Source: Sepioteuthis lessoniana
Taxonomy: Eukaryota; Mollusca; Cephalopoda; Myopsida; Loliginidae
Length of the DNA stretch: 64,000 nucleotides
Assembly (NCBI GenBank): GCA_963585895.1
Contig: OY757924.1
Coordinates: 63,970,028-64,034,027, forward strand
Direction of reading: 5' to 3'
The translations under genes and the position numbers were made by a program. The number at the start of each line of letters is the position of its first letter. The stretch's first letter is position 1. Of this stretch, positions 43,726 to 54,344 are shown in pieces. The notes beneath the pieces were generated by a model. The model was not told where the DNA came from. It was given only the letters and a program-made list of their open reading frames with translations, and made no database searches.

Positions 43726-44122
43726 TTACACTAAAAAAATAACATTTCATGAATAAAACTGAATTAACTATCAAGCAATATACACGAACTAAAGTTTTTG
43801 ATATCCAACCAAAAATACATTAAAGGTCTCTACAGACAAATTATTAAAATTACTACGGTTTCTTGCTCTGGGGCAATTTTGAAGCAATTAACTACGACGT
43901 ATCCATTTAACAGAAAGAGAGACAAACGCTCATGCATTTTCATATACAGAAAAACACAAAATTGCTAGCTTATATAAATGTATATATAAAAGTTAGGATC
44001 CCATGTGGGCAACAGACTGTTACCAAGTTCTTTTGTGAGATGTCTAAGATGTCCCAAGTTATATGTATGATCTATCACTGACAGTGACGACTTTTTATTT
44101 ATAAATATACCAAACAACAACA
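43723..44122. other. No recognised feature
   Basis: AT-rich spacer between two TA arrays. Confidence 0.5.

Positions 44123-44167
<45 letters not shown>
44123..44167. repeat. (TA)n microsatellite
   Basis: 45 bp of TA. Confidence 0.97.
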
Positions 44168-44169
<2 letters not shown>

Positions 44170-44388
44170 CAAATTCTCTTTTAGGTATTTTTATTGAAGA
44201 TGACAAGGATTTACCGTTAAGCTTTTGTTATTAGTTAACGAGTAGTAAATGTGGTTCTAGGTTGATTATAAACTGGTTGACATCTTTGTTAGTGAGTTTC
44301 GAATACGAGTTCCTTCGACCATCTTCAGTAGTGAAACAAAATATTGTTTCCTCTCTTGTCCATGACATTGCAATAATAGTTATTGTAT

Positions 44389-44440
44389 ACGATTTTCAAC
44401 CTTTGTAGATTATTTAATTCCAAATACTGTTAATGCGTAT
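44389..44440 (-). mobile_element. Shared-tail fragment (SINE-A or C)
   Basis: TTTTCAACCTTTGTAGATT and ATTTAATTCCAAATAC: only the 3' hairpin tail survives. GCGTAT downstream slightly favours C. Confidence 0.6.
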
Positions 44441-44455
44441 ATTAAGTACAAGGTT

Positions 44456-44622
44456 TCTCGAAATAGATGCAGCCCATTAATACGATAATAATTTATAACT
44501 GAGACAAGCGCAATGCCGGTGATTTGGTATTAAATCAGCTTTTAGGATATGCAATCTTTTTTAGAGTTTCTTGTGATAGTAATAAATCATTACGATATTA
44601 ATGGGTTGCATCTATTTCGAGA
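44456..44622. mobile_element. MITE-like element, 167 bp, about 40-bp terminal inverted repeats
   Basis: Left end TCTCGAAATAGATGCAGCCC and right end the complement of TCTCGAAATAGATGCAACCC. The inverted match continues through CATTAATA and ATAATTTAT-like sequence. The interior has no coding capacity. Target duplication not evident. Confidence 0.8.
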
Positions 44623-45756
44623 CAGTTTTGAATGATTTTGTCTCCAAAGAAGTAGTGACCATAAATATTTTTCCTCTTTTTGATCTAGCATTAATATTTG
44701 GGTACTATTTTCAAATCTGAAACAAAAAAAAAACACAACATTGTTATACGTAGTTATTAGCAGTCACATGGGTCCCATAATATATTGAGATACCCTGTAG
44801 ATGGTCTATCGTATATACTTAAATAACCCCCGAAAGTAAATGTACCATTAAACTAATAACCTAAATGTAACAACCAAACTTATTTTCATATAAATATCGT
44901 TGTGGAACGATTTGGGAATGAACTTCTTCCACGAGACGGATTGAAAGAGCTGATGATACAGGTGATTAAGATAATGATAACGTTTTTTTTAACATTTCAA
45001 TAATTTTTCAGTGATCTATAAAAAAAAAGAGACAATAAATAAACACATGCATTGACTTCATTTAACATTATGTGTAAGAAAAAGTTTTAACTATTTTGTA
45101 AAAACCGTTTTACATTAGAAAGAAATGTTTTATGATACAAACAGATGCATCTAAAAGGAATGTAAAAATAAAAAAAGAACAAATGATAAACTAAAAATGA
45201 GTTACTAAAATGAAAATGCCTACGCTCGAAAAAAAAACAAAAAACGAATAAATTTCCATATATATAAAGGGTATGAAAATGTTCTCAGTGGCCTCTTTTT
45301 CTTTTTCGGGCTTTCCATATAAAGTAGGAAAGCATTTTTAATAAATAAATATAAAAAAAGTTTAAAAGAAGACCACAGGCCTTATATATTCCTAACTGTG
45401 ATTTGTGTATGTAGCAGGTAGTTTAATATATTCAATATTCATAAAAGTGAACGTTTTCTAGTTTTATTGGTAGCTCGAGCTCTTTTGACTGAGCATTAGT
45501 ACGTGATGTTAAAACTACAGTTAGTTTTATGGTCTGTACAAAGATTTTATAAATGAAGCATAATGCCTTTAAACTGCTTAGATGAGACTCTTTCATATTA
45601 AATGTCCTATGATAATACTCTTGCGATGTTTTGTATTTTAACAATGTTTTCTGTTTATATTTTGATGATCATTATGCTCATACGATTCTCTCAGAAATCA
45701 CACTATTTCCATCTTGTTATATAATCTGCATCGTGAAATTCACTTCAGTACTAGTT
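44623..45756. other. No recognised feature
   Basis: AT-rich. 44815-44870 has a faint resemblance to the SINE-A tail (TTAAATAACCCCC, TGTACCATTAAAC). Confidence 0.45.
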
Positions 45757-46386
45757 TTTCCCAGTCGGCTGAAACCGTAAGATACACGGACTGTATCTAT
45801 GAAGAGGGTTAAGATTTCTCCAATGTGTGTACCAGATATGACACAAAAAAATCTGATGGTGTGGTTCCAGTGATGTTGGAGCTTTGGGTAATGCAGAGTA
45901 CCCCTTCAATGCCATCGCTCTGGCCCGGAATGGTAGCACCTGTTATGGTCCTATCTATGGTTTGACTAAATTGAATAGCTTGATATAGAACTGTTTTTGA
46001 CAATTAAACTGTACTTTCATATAGAGCTTGAAATAGAAATGTTTTTGAGAATTAAATTGTACTTACATTTAAACTGCGTGCTCATACGAAACTGAATAGT
46101 TTGAAATCAAACTGTTTTTGACATCGAAACTATACTTACACTAAACTGAATTGTTTAATATAGAACTGTTTTGACATTTAACTTTGGGTAAATAAAATCT
46201 ATTGTTACACTAGACTGAATTTGCAGAATTAGAACTGCTTGAATAAACTGAATAGCTTTAAATAGAAATGTTTTTGACAAACTGTGTACTCATGTTTAAC
46301 TGTTTGAAATAAAACTATTTGCATAAAAATGGCGTTAAATAACCTAAAAATCTTGATATGCCATAAAACCCAAACAACCAACCAGT
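45757..46386 (+). mobile_element. Element C, complete, long form
   Basis: CCCAGTCGGCTGAAACCG head, CCATCGCTCTGGCCCGG (slightly shortened), five or more AACTGAATAGTTTGAAATC-type units, then TAAATAACC, TTGATATGCCATAAAACCC, AACAACCAACC. Confidence 0.93.
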
Positions 46387-46803
46387 CTTAATAATGCTGG
46401 AGCTTGGGGGAATGCTGAGTACCCCTTCATTGTAATCGTTCGTTCGTTCGTTAACTTTAACGTACAGCGATAGCACCTGATAGGGTCCTATCTATTGTTC
46501 AAATAGAATTAAGCTGTAATAACACAAAACTGAATTGTTAAAAATTAACTATATTCACATTTAACTGTGTTTAAACTCTTCTAAATATTAGCTGAATTGC
46601 TCTTAATATAACTGCTATGACATTTACTTAATTATGCTAAACTGAATTGTTTAAAATAGAACTGCTTTGACATTTAGCAATGTATAAACAAACTGTACTC
46701 ATACTAAACTGAATTGATGAACCTTTTATCAAAATGACTCAATTAGACTTTAAAGGACCAAAATGTGTTGGTATGCCGTACAACAAAAATGAACAACCAA
46801 AAG
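46387..46803 (+). mobile_element. Element C, 5'-truncated, directly following
   Basis: Begins inside the head (AATAATGCTGGAGCTTGGGG) immediately after the previous copy's tail. It has a CGTT expansion at about 46437-46452, and ends at TTGGTATGCCGTACAAC. Confidence 0.9.
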
Positions 46804-47540
46804 ACAATACTAGGAAAAGCCGTAGTAGTAGAACCCACGGTAAAAAAAAATACCTGAAAGAGTGTTTTTGAATGTGAAGCCTTATTCTTATCTAACATCA
46901 GTAATCATCAGTCCATTTTGAATATAAGGAAATCGAAGAAAAAAACGAACAAACTGCAAGCCATAAAGAAAAAAGAAATAAGGAAGGAAACATATAAATA
47001 TAGCCCTTTACACCAGATGTCAATCGACAGTTTACATGGAATTGATGGAAATCAAAGGAGAAGAAATGAGAAAAAAACAAATAAACGGAAATAAAACAGC
47101 AGAAAGATAAATGAGAGAGAGAGAGAGAGTAAGAGATATTAGCCAAAAATTAAAAATGATTTAGAATATTATTTAAAAGTTTATTTACAAGAAATAAGAA
47201 TATATAGTATTCCTTGATAAAATCTTCCTTAGTTCAGTATTTTTATTTCATTTACATTTTCATTAAAATTTACTATATTCAAAAATTATGCATACTTTTT
47301 TTTTTAAATGTGGGTAGGTAATTGTTGACAGAGCAAAAAATGAAAAAAAAAAAACAACGTAACATGCTTATAATTCAAAAATATTTTAAATGCATTATAT
47401 ATTCCATGTATGACAAAAGAAACAAGATTTAATTTTGTTACTGATTGACTATTTTCTTTTATTTTTCAGGTAAGTTTAATTTTTTGACTACATTCTGGTA
47501 AGACATTTTCTGTTATCACATATACAATGAATTACTCACA
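46804..47540. other. No recognised feature
   Basis: AT-rich with a short (GA)n at 47113-47128. A minus-strand 82-residue hydrophobic frame at 46898-47146 arises from A/G-rich DNA and is not credible. Confidence 0.5.
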
Positions 47541-47541
47541 C

Positions 47542-47580
<39 letters not shown>
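47541..47580. repeat. (TA)n microsatellite
   Basis: 40 bp of TA, abutting the ribozyme end of the F element. Confidence 0.97.
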
Positions 47581-47583
<3 letters not shown>

Positions 47584-47722
47584 ATCCACAGACAGATCTG
47601 TTTCGTTCTATCAGAACTCATCAGTGTGGCTGGACAGTATCTTCCCGTAGCTGGGATCGAAACCCGGTTGACTCAAACGCCAAGCCAAAGCTTATAACCA
47701 TTTAGCTACGAGGAGATATTAG
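47581..47722 (-). mobile_element. F element: tRNA-like promoter region plus hammerhead ribozyme
   Basis: On the minus strand the unit starts with a tRNA-like stretch. Box A is TAGCTAAATGG at about 47696-47706, and box B is GGTTTCGATCCC at about 47654-47665. It ends in a hammerhead ribozyme at 47586-47629, after which a (TA)n begins. The element may extend to 47867, where another (TA)n starts, giving about 287 bp. Pol III transcription and self-cleavage are inferred. The design recalls schistosome Sm-alpha repeats and animal retrozymes. Confidence 0.82.
47586..47629 (-). ncRNA. Type I hammerhead ribozyme, 44 nt, apparently intact
   Basis: The minus-strand RNA reads in order as follows. Stem I 3' strand CCACA; core CUGAUGA; stem II GUUC/GAAC around a 5-nt UGAUA loop; core GAAA. 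Stem III is ACAG/CUGU with a 2-nt AU loop; the cleavage triplet is GUC; stem I 5' strand is UGUGG. Every invariant core base is present (G10.1-C11.1, A15.1-U16.1, C15.2-G16.2). Predicted cleavage is 3' of the C in GUC. Beyond stem I a G/A mismatch is followed by A-U and C-G pairs. The very short stem III is known from Penelope-type hammerheads, which often cleave better as dimers. Activity is untested. Confidence 0.9.
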
Positions 47723-47867
47723 CTACGAAGTACATTTTTAAACGGTTATGAATCACAATTACTATTGTTTACATACATCCGTTCAACGGCCACCGAGATC
47801 TCAATTCAAATACGAAGAGACTTGCAAAGGCGCTAATGGCAACACGATTACTTCTTCGCAAGAAGAT
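47723..47867 (-). other. Possible upstream part of the F element
   Basis: Lies between the tRNA-like region and a second (TA)n at 47868-47888. It contains a repeated TCGTAGCTAA phrase next to box A. No second hammerhead is seen here, so a two-ribozyme retrozyme layout is not supported in this copy. Confidence 0.4.
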
Positions 47868-47888
47868 ACATATATATATATATATATA
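47868..47888. repeat. (TA)n microsatellite
   Basis: About 20 bp of TA between the F element and the palindrome. Confidence 0.9.
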
Positions 47889-48029
47889 AATTAACTTAAA
47901 TCGCGAGTCGGAATTCTCCTGCTAAAGTTTCACCTCAACGGATCATCAGGGAGTTTAGCTAAACTCCCTGATGATCCGTTGAGGTGAAACTTTAGTAGGA
48001 GAATTCCGACTAACGATTTAAGTTAATTT
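47888..48029. repeat. 142-bp near-perfect palindrome
   Basis: Two 71-bp arms meet without spacer at 47958/47959 (centre TTTAGCTAAA). Only three mismatched positions: two near TCGCGAGTCGG against TCGTTAGTCGG, and one at CTCCTGCTAAAG against CTCCTACTAAAG (a G-U pair in RNA). It would form a long hairpin or cruciform. Origin unknown: head-to-head duplication of a repeat end, or a fold-back element. Confidence 0.97.
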
Positions 48030-48280
48030 TTGTAATTTGCTCTATCTCGTATAATTGTAATTGTAGCATTGCAGCATTTTACTGTGGGTTTTATTTTTCT
48101 TTTGACCAACTGACTGCATATCTCTTGATTTTTTTTTCAACTGGTGTGACGAATTTGGCCTTTTCTTTTTTTTTTTGTCCTATGATATTTTTTTCTTTTC
48201 CCCCCCGGGCGGTGATTCGAGATATTTTTATCTCTTGTTCCTGGTGGGTCATTTTTCTTTTTTCCTGGTAACCGTGAATA
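48030..48280. other. T-rich spacer
   Basis: Oligo-T runs and one CCCCCCGGGCGG-like patch at about 48200; no feature recognised. Confidence 0.5.

Positions 48281-48331
<51 letters not shown>
48281..48331. repeat. (TA)n microsatellite
   Basis: 51 bp of TA. Confidence 0.97.
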
Positions 48332-48334
<3 letters not shown>

Positions 48335-48954
48335 CGTTAAAATCTTTGTTATTTCATAGTATTTTTTTAAAGCCATTGAAGCGGACTGTGTCTCATTTCC
48401 TATTCGAATTCTAGTTGTTAATATCAGAGAATATAATTATATTCAGAATAACTTCGATGTTACAATGATATGAAAGCAAATACAGAATCTTTAGTTCTTT
48501 TGTTGTGGTACTCTGTCGATATTGTCTGATTCAGGAGTATTATTTGACAGTTTCATTTTTATAGTTATTATTTCTTTTTTTTTCTTTCGGCTTATATATA
48601 TATATATATATATATATATTTGAATTATGCTCGAACATAAAATTGTGAACAATTCTTTCTAATTCCTATTCCATACTTTTAGTCTGCTCTGGATACTTTG
48701 TGTTATGTAAAAATAAAACATTAAAATTTATGGCGATATATCTAGAGGTATATACTTTTACACACTCATAGAAAGATATTTACACAAACACACATGTTCA
48801 CACACACAAACTGACTGATTCATGAATACACTTACACACAAATACATAGAAAATTCATTCCAAGAGAAAGGGCATTTGAAGAAAGGAGTCATATATTTTT
48901 AGAATTTTTTCCCTTAACATGAGCCAAATATTTTGTTGGATTCCTCTAATTACT
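48332..48954. other. AT-rich spacer with a (TA)n at 48593-48620
   Basis: Contains a 28-bp TA array and scattered CACACA runs near 48780-48840. Otherwise nothing recognised. Confidence 0.5.
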
Positions 48955-49125
48955 AGTATGTCAACCTTAAATGATTAAATGTAAAAAGCATCCTTATAAA
49001 AGAGGAATACTGAGGCCATTTAACCCGTAGCTGTACTTAACTGAAAGTGAATACAATAGCGCGTGGAAAGGTCGAACATGCCTACTGGGATATCACTGTT
49101 CATCACATTGCTCACCATGCGAAGA
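48955..49125 (-). mobile_element. SINE-A, old
   Basis: TAGTATGTCAACCTTAAATG tail, GCATCCTTATAAAAGAGG, CCATTTAACCCGTAGCTG, CTGAAAGTGAATACAATAGC, decayed head. Confidence 0.72.
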
Positions 49126-49570
49126 GAACATCACATATACTGTTTATAATCACTATAAAACAAAAAGTATTTTAATCTCATAAAAATATTCGTTTTAGCG
49201 GCGATTCAAAATGGTGGAAAATCAAGTAGACCCCTTCAATCTTAAACAGAGATCTGTCATTAAATGTTGGTAGTTGTGCCGTGGAATACTTGTTAAATAT
49301 GCAGAAGACAATGTGATATATACGGCGATGAATGTTTTTGTAAAAATAAATCTTTAACTCGAACCTGATTCGAATAGACATTCCATGGAGAGGAAACATA
49401 CGGACTCTCCGGCAAAGAAAAGTTTTTAGACACAGCAGTGAGTATGGAAGATAAAGCTCATAGTTTTGACACACAAAAAAATCAGTCACTATTGTAAACA
49501 TTGCTTCCTATTGCCACATCCTTAGATATATTTCACCTTGTTCAGTGAATGGCTCTTATATATATATACC
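49126..49570. other. No recognised feature
   Basis: A 107-residue minus frame at 49178-49501 has no domain I recognise. Composition matches the background. Confidence 0.45.
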
Positions 49571-49766
49571 GGCTGGTTGGCATGAATATTAGCGTGTTCG
49601 GAAATGGCCCGCGACACCAGGGTTCAGTACTAATTCAAATCATACCAAAGACTCAAAGAATGTAAACGAATGCCTCAGACAATCCTAGGAAAGGAGTATC
49701 GCTTCCCCCAATATCTTGTGGTAGTAGCTATTGAACTGCGAGCCTTCAGGTCTCCCAACTTACTCT
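49571..49766 (+). mobile_element. SINE-B, old, head beside (TA)n
   Basis: GGCTGGTTGGCATGAATATTAGCGTGTTCGG head, box B-like GGGTTCAGTAC, CATACCAAAGACTCAAAG, AATCCTAGGAAAGGAGTA, GTAGTAGCTATTGAACTG. A short TATATATATA lies just upstream. Confidence 0.8.
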
Positions 49767-49878
49767 TATATAATAACAAATAACTCGCAGATGAACGAAA
49801 TAATTTTAAGTACTGATTTCAGACAGCACAAATTAAACATCACTCTATTTCAAGTTATTTTTTACCTATTTGTTTCAT

Positions 49879-50133
49879 TTAGGAGTAATCCTGTGGCTCT
49901 AAGGCTAAAGTGCTTGGCTGTGACATCGTAGGGAGTGAGTTCAAACTCTATTCACGCAATTACTTTCACTTTCGGACTCTACGGAAAAGTATAAACCCAT
50001 TTATCTTCACAGTTATGCGTTAAATATTACTCCGTCTTCTCTTCGATACAATATAATACAATAAATATATACAATAAATATATACAATAAATCCCAAATA
50101 TTGTAAGCTATTAAACAAGGAAAGCAAAATTTG
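49879..50133 (+). mobile_element. SINE-A, diverged
   Basis: Head AATCCTGTGGCTCTAAGGC, box B GAGTTCAAACTC, TTTCACTTTCGGACTC, CAGTTATGCGTTAAATATTAC. A small tandem repeat ACAATAAATATAT lies at 50048-50092. The tail has lost its hairpin (GTAAGCTATTAAAC). Confidence 0.82.
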
Positions 50134-50349
50134 GTTTATGTTTATTTAGGACAAATACTCAGAACCCTTTCTTCACAATTGACGATACATAATACCAGTA
50201 AACAACCGTTAATTCATGGTGTTGTCATATCCTTTGCGCACTCGCGTAAACTGCACTAGGTGACTATGAACCTGGGGTCTTAACCCGAATAGTTCAAAGC
50301 TTTAGGAAACTGAATGATAAAATATAATTAACGAAAAATGATTAATATA

Positions 50350-50497
50350 AAAAAGTCCTTGTAGGATAACCGTAATGATACTATTTAAACCATAACTGAG
50401 GTAGATAGGGTGTTCATACTTTTCTTCTTCGAACAATTGCACGACTGGAGTTTGAATTCGATAGCGAAAATATCACAGTCCTGAACGTTATTAGTTG
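50350..50497 (-). mobile_element. SINE-A fragment
   Basis: AGTCCTTGTAGGATAACCG, ACCATAACTGAGGTAGATAG, GCACGACTGGAGTTTGAATTCG (box B), CACAGTCCTGAACGTTA. Confidence 0.8.
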
Positions 50498-50800
50498 TCT
50501 AAATTTCTGAGACGAAGACTATTGTCTTCATCTTTATTGTTATTTTCACAATGTTTCGGCCGATATGTCCTCCGGCCTTCTTCAGGTGTTTGTCGAACTC
50601 GGGAACCTTCACGGAACTTCGATCTACGTCCTTTATTGAAACCACGGGGGTCGCCTGTTCTGATTCCGTGTACCGGGTACAAGTGTTAAGTATTCCTGTA
50701 TATTACTCGCCTTTAGTGAGGATTGAACCTGCAACTTTCAGAAGATTAGAAGCTCAGGGAACCAACGCCTATAACCGTTACGCCATGTATCCTGCTGGAA
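50498..50800 (-). mobile_element. H element: tRNA-like head with hammerhead-like tail
   Basis: On the minus strand it has a tRNA-like head with GGCGTAACGGTTATAGGCG and box B GCAGGTTCAATCCTC (50714-50790). A body follows, then CCTGAAGAAGGCCGG ... CGGCCGAAACATTG near 50548-50580. That part resembles a hammerhead core (CUGANGA, stem GGCCG/CGGCC, GAAAC) but has one extra A before stem II and no stem I. Confidence 0.65.
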
Positions 50801-51705
50801 AATTCAGAGTGAATTTTTGGGTATTATAAACTTAATGTTCTTACTTTAGCTAGCATTACTACTATTATGTATGATTTTTTACCTGTTTTTTTCAGATTTC
50901 AGTTTTTTAAAAACCTTAATGATAAAAAACCTGAACGTTAGTCAGAACACTGAGAACTCCACCAAGAAGATATGTCATAGAATACATAATGTAAGATGTA
51001 TACATCTGACCTTTTTGATTTAGCGTCGGATGTATTCTTCTGAGCAAAAAATGTCTCCGAGTCAAATAACATATAGCCCACAGAGAAAGAAAGGATTAAG
51101 GCATCAAACAAAACGTCGGAACTTTAGATGATCACAATTATCGGCCATCGTGAGAAGAGATTAATAATTGCAATATACCATACCTATGTACTATTAATGG
51201 GTATGTTCCATTACTCATTAATATGTTGGACAGTATGATGAGGGTTTGAAAATAAACTTACTGACCTTGGCGATGCCGTTTCATTCGATCGAAGCTACCT
51301 GACGTGGGTGCAAAAGAAACAATGCATTCATACCACGCAGTCAACCCTCTAAGCTCCATCCCTCCTGGGAGGAGCTTTTAGAGCCACCGAGTATGTCTGG
51401 ACTACGGCCCTTCGCCCGGACCCACCTTAAGAACGTCTTATGAAAAACTCGTTCGATTGGTGGGATCTATGGCAAATAAGGAAATTTACCTACAAAGTAG
51501 TCATCACTGGCTGCAGTGACCTTCTTCACGCCGTTGGCAAGTTTTTTATTTTGTTAATGTTATAAAGATTTCCATTTTATTTATAACCTGCATTTTAGTT
51601 ATTTCTCATTCAGTAACCATTTTTTAGGTTACAACAGTAATTAACTGCTTCAACCCTATTATTTCTATAGATTTTATGTCGTGGAGTGGTGAACTTCATA
51701 CGTTT
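50801..51705. other. Unassigned; GC-richer patch at 51280-51545
   Basis: 51280-51545 contains CCCTCCTGGGAGGAGC (a small hairpin) and GGACTACGGCCCTTCGCCCGG and is clearly less AT-rich. No tRNA-like boxes or coding motifs recognised. Possibly an unclassified repeat. Confidence 0.45.
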
Positions 51706-51946
51706 CGTTTGGTTTCTTTCTTTTATAGCACATCAATCTTTTGGTGTTATTTAATGCTAAAGCAATCCTTGTAAAATCACAGGGATACTATTTAACCCTT
51801 AATTGTGGGGATTTGGAGGTTAATACTTTACCAAAGGAAAATAACCCGAAAGAAAACGGAATAGCGTCATCAGCGTAGAAATTCACTTTGAAGCCGCAAT
51901 CCAGTACTTTTACAATTACACTACTGGGATTTTCCACTCATGCATG
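51706..51946 (-). mobile_element. SINE-A, diverged
   Basis: CGTTTGGTTTCTTTCTTTTATAGC tail, GGTGTTATTTAATGCTAAAG, CAATCCTTGTAAAATCAC, then AATCCAGTACTTTTACAATT at the head. Confidence 0.87.
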
Positions 51947-51949
51947 GCC

Positions 51950-52345
51950 CAGTAGGCTGGGGATGCAGAATACACCGACTGCATCTCTGATGAGTGGTAA
52001 GACCCCTACCCAATGTGGGTCCTGGATAAGGCACTAAAAAATCTAATGGTTAGTCTGCAGTAATGCTGGAGCTTTGAGAAATTTGGTGTAGCCCTTAATT
52101 GCGATCGCTCTCAGGCTCATTCTGACTAGGAGTTGTAACAGCAGATTGGGTCCTACGTATGGTTTAAAAAGAATTGTTTGATATCTAAACTATATTTATG
52201 CCAAATATTTTGAAATAGAACTGTTTTTGAGAAGTAAACTATGTAATCATGCTATACTGAATTGTTTGAAATAGAACTGTTTATATGTGTAAAAACGGAT
52301 TTGGCATTAAATAACCTACAATGGTTGATATGCCATGAAAAATCA
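51950..52345 (+). mobile_element. Element C, short form
   Basis: GGCCCAGTAGGCTGGGGATG head, CCTGGATAAGGCACTAAA, CGATCGCTCTCAGGCTCA, two tail units, then TTTGGCATTAAATAACC and GGTTGATATGCCATGAAA. Confidence 0.93.
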
Positions 52346-52734
52346 GAACAAAGTGCTAATGGATTTATGATTAAAATTCATACCAATACATGAAAGCACC
52401 CTGTGGTAGGCTAGCTTAACAGATCTATGTATTTCTAAAGGTTCAAGGTTATAAACGTCAGCGCGCTGGAAATTGATGCCTAAAATATTTGGATCGACAT
52501 TAAAAACTGCAAAAGCCAAGACAAAGAAGACAATGCCGAACCTCCGAGAGTGACTTCAAGAATGTAAAACTTGTGATAACAAATTTTGGGAAATATACTT
52601 TTTAAAAAGTTTTACCAAATGTCCTTGACGATATTTATATTTCTAGTAAATGAGTAGGGAAAGATATACCTTGAAATTTATTATTTTAACCATTTTATCG
52701 AGAATTTTACCGACTTAAGAATGATTTGATTGTT
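52346..52734. other. No recognised feature
   Basis: AT-rich spacer. Confidence 0.5.
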
Positions 52735-53545
52735 TTAACGGTTTCAAGCTAACAAAGGATAAAAGCAGAAGGTACAGCGCAAAAACAATTACCGACGCCG
52801 ACTACGCTGATGACATAATGCTTCTGGTTAATACACCCGCACAAGTCAAAACCCTGCAACATAGTCTGGAACGAGCCGCTGTAGGTACTGGCCTCCATGT
52901 CAATGCACGCTTAACATAATATGTGCTTTAATCAAACAGGCGACATCTCCACACTAAACGGCAGCGCTCTGAAACTAGATGAAAAGTTCAACCTAGGAAG
53001 CAGTGTCTCATCAACCAAGACAGACATCGACACATTACTAGCAAAGTCATGGGCAGTTACCGAAAGGCTATCGATCATATGAAAGTCAGACCTGACCGAC
53101 AAAATGAAACACAGTTTCTTCCAAGCAGCGGTCCTGTCGATACTGCTATATAGATACGCTACATGGACGCTAACTAAACGGATAGAGAAAAAGCTTGACG
53201 GCAACTACAACAAGAATGCTGCGGGCAATATTGAACAAGTCCTGGAGATAATACCCCCACAAAGCAGCAGCTGTACGGCCACCGACCATCCATCATGAAA
53301 ACTATCAAAATTAGACGAACCAGACATGTGGAACACTGCTGGAGACGAGCTCATAAGTGATGTACTCCTGTGGACCCCTTTACATAGCCGACCAAAGGCA
53401 GGGCGACCACCTCGAACCAACATACACCATGTCTCTGTAGATATGGAACCTGCTGGAAGCGATGGACGATATAGAGGGGTAGCAAGAGAGGGTCAGGGAT
53501 GTCCGTGCTGATAGCGTGACATGATAATGATGATAAAGAATGATT
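52735..53545 (+). mobile_element. LINE-X, C-terminal RT and 3' end
   Basis: Best LINE-X copy. Catalytic YADD (52803-52814) sits in TDADYADDIMLLVN. Then come LHVNA, GDISTLNGSALKL, NLGSSVSSTKTDIDTLLAKS, SDLTDKMKHSFFQAAVLSI, LLYRYATWTLTKRIEKKLDG, RTRHVEHCW-like and DELISDVLLWTPLH, KAGRPPRT, and a 3' end of ATGATAATGATGATAA. Several shifts and stops. The RTE-like assignment rests on the tail. Confidence 0.9.
52780..53515 (+). pseudogene. LINE-X reverse transcriptase, C-terminal half
   Basis: Palm motif C (YADD) and the thumb/connection region are readable across frames, including an uninterrupted frame KHSFFQAAVLSILLYRYATW from 53104. The upstream fingers/palm and endonuclease are missing, as expected for a 5'-truncated insertion. 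The frame breaks near 52915 and 53300 show it is dead. Confidence 0.88.
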
Positions 53546-54344
53546 TGTAACGAATACAACAATATCTTTCATCTATGAGGGCATTTTGATCCAAACTGCT
53601 ATATTCTCTAAAAGACACTCTTCAAATTGATTACTATGATATAAATCATACAGAAGTGTTTTTATGTGTAATGCAGCTATTTTATTTTGTAGGATGTAGT
53701 GTCGTTTTATTTTGTGCTGTAATCTTTTGTGTTGTGTTGTTATCTTGTGTTGCCATTTTATTTTTTGTTGTGTGGTTATTTTGTGTCTGATTTTCTTAGT
53801 GCAATGTTTTTTTTTTTATTTTATTTTTTTTTTGTTTTTCAACTTTTTTCTTTTGTATTACTAATTTTGTTTTGTTTTTTGTTCTTTTCTATTATTTACT
53901 GTCACACAAATACAAATACACACAACCTTTTCATTGGGACTTATTATTCCCTAACTGTATATCCTTGAGACTGGAAATACCCCCTCCACCGCCTCGATGT
54001 TACAATAAACTCTCTCTGATTTATCTTCATTTCTGGATATCTTTCAAGTGTGGATTGATTCTTCATTATGATTTTACACAGTTTTGACCTGTCCTGGAGA
54101 TATAATACCTGTTAAAGCCCCAACTATGCGTCAAATCGAATTCTTCAAAAATATTCGTATTCAATATGACCGTTAGCACAGCAATAATAAAAAAAAATCT
54201 AAAGATACCACTGCACAAAAAACAAATGTAAATATGCACATAAAGCGAATGTGATTCTCTAAAATCAAATTATGAAATAACACTTGAGAAGTTGACTTGT
54301 CGTTTAAAGCAATCCACCAACTAATAAATCAATCACACATGCAC

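Noticed and set aside
47930..48000. Second hammerhead within the palindrome (CTGATGA...GAAAC)
   Set aside because: The base of stem II would be U/U instead of G-C, and stem I cannot form next to the cleavage position; the full hairpin is far more stable.
53729..53968. Hydrophobic plus-strand frame
   Set aside because: T-rich low-complexity DNA.
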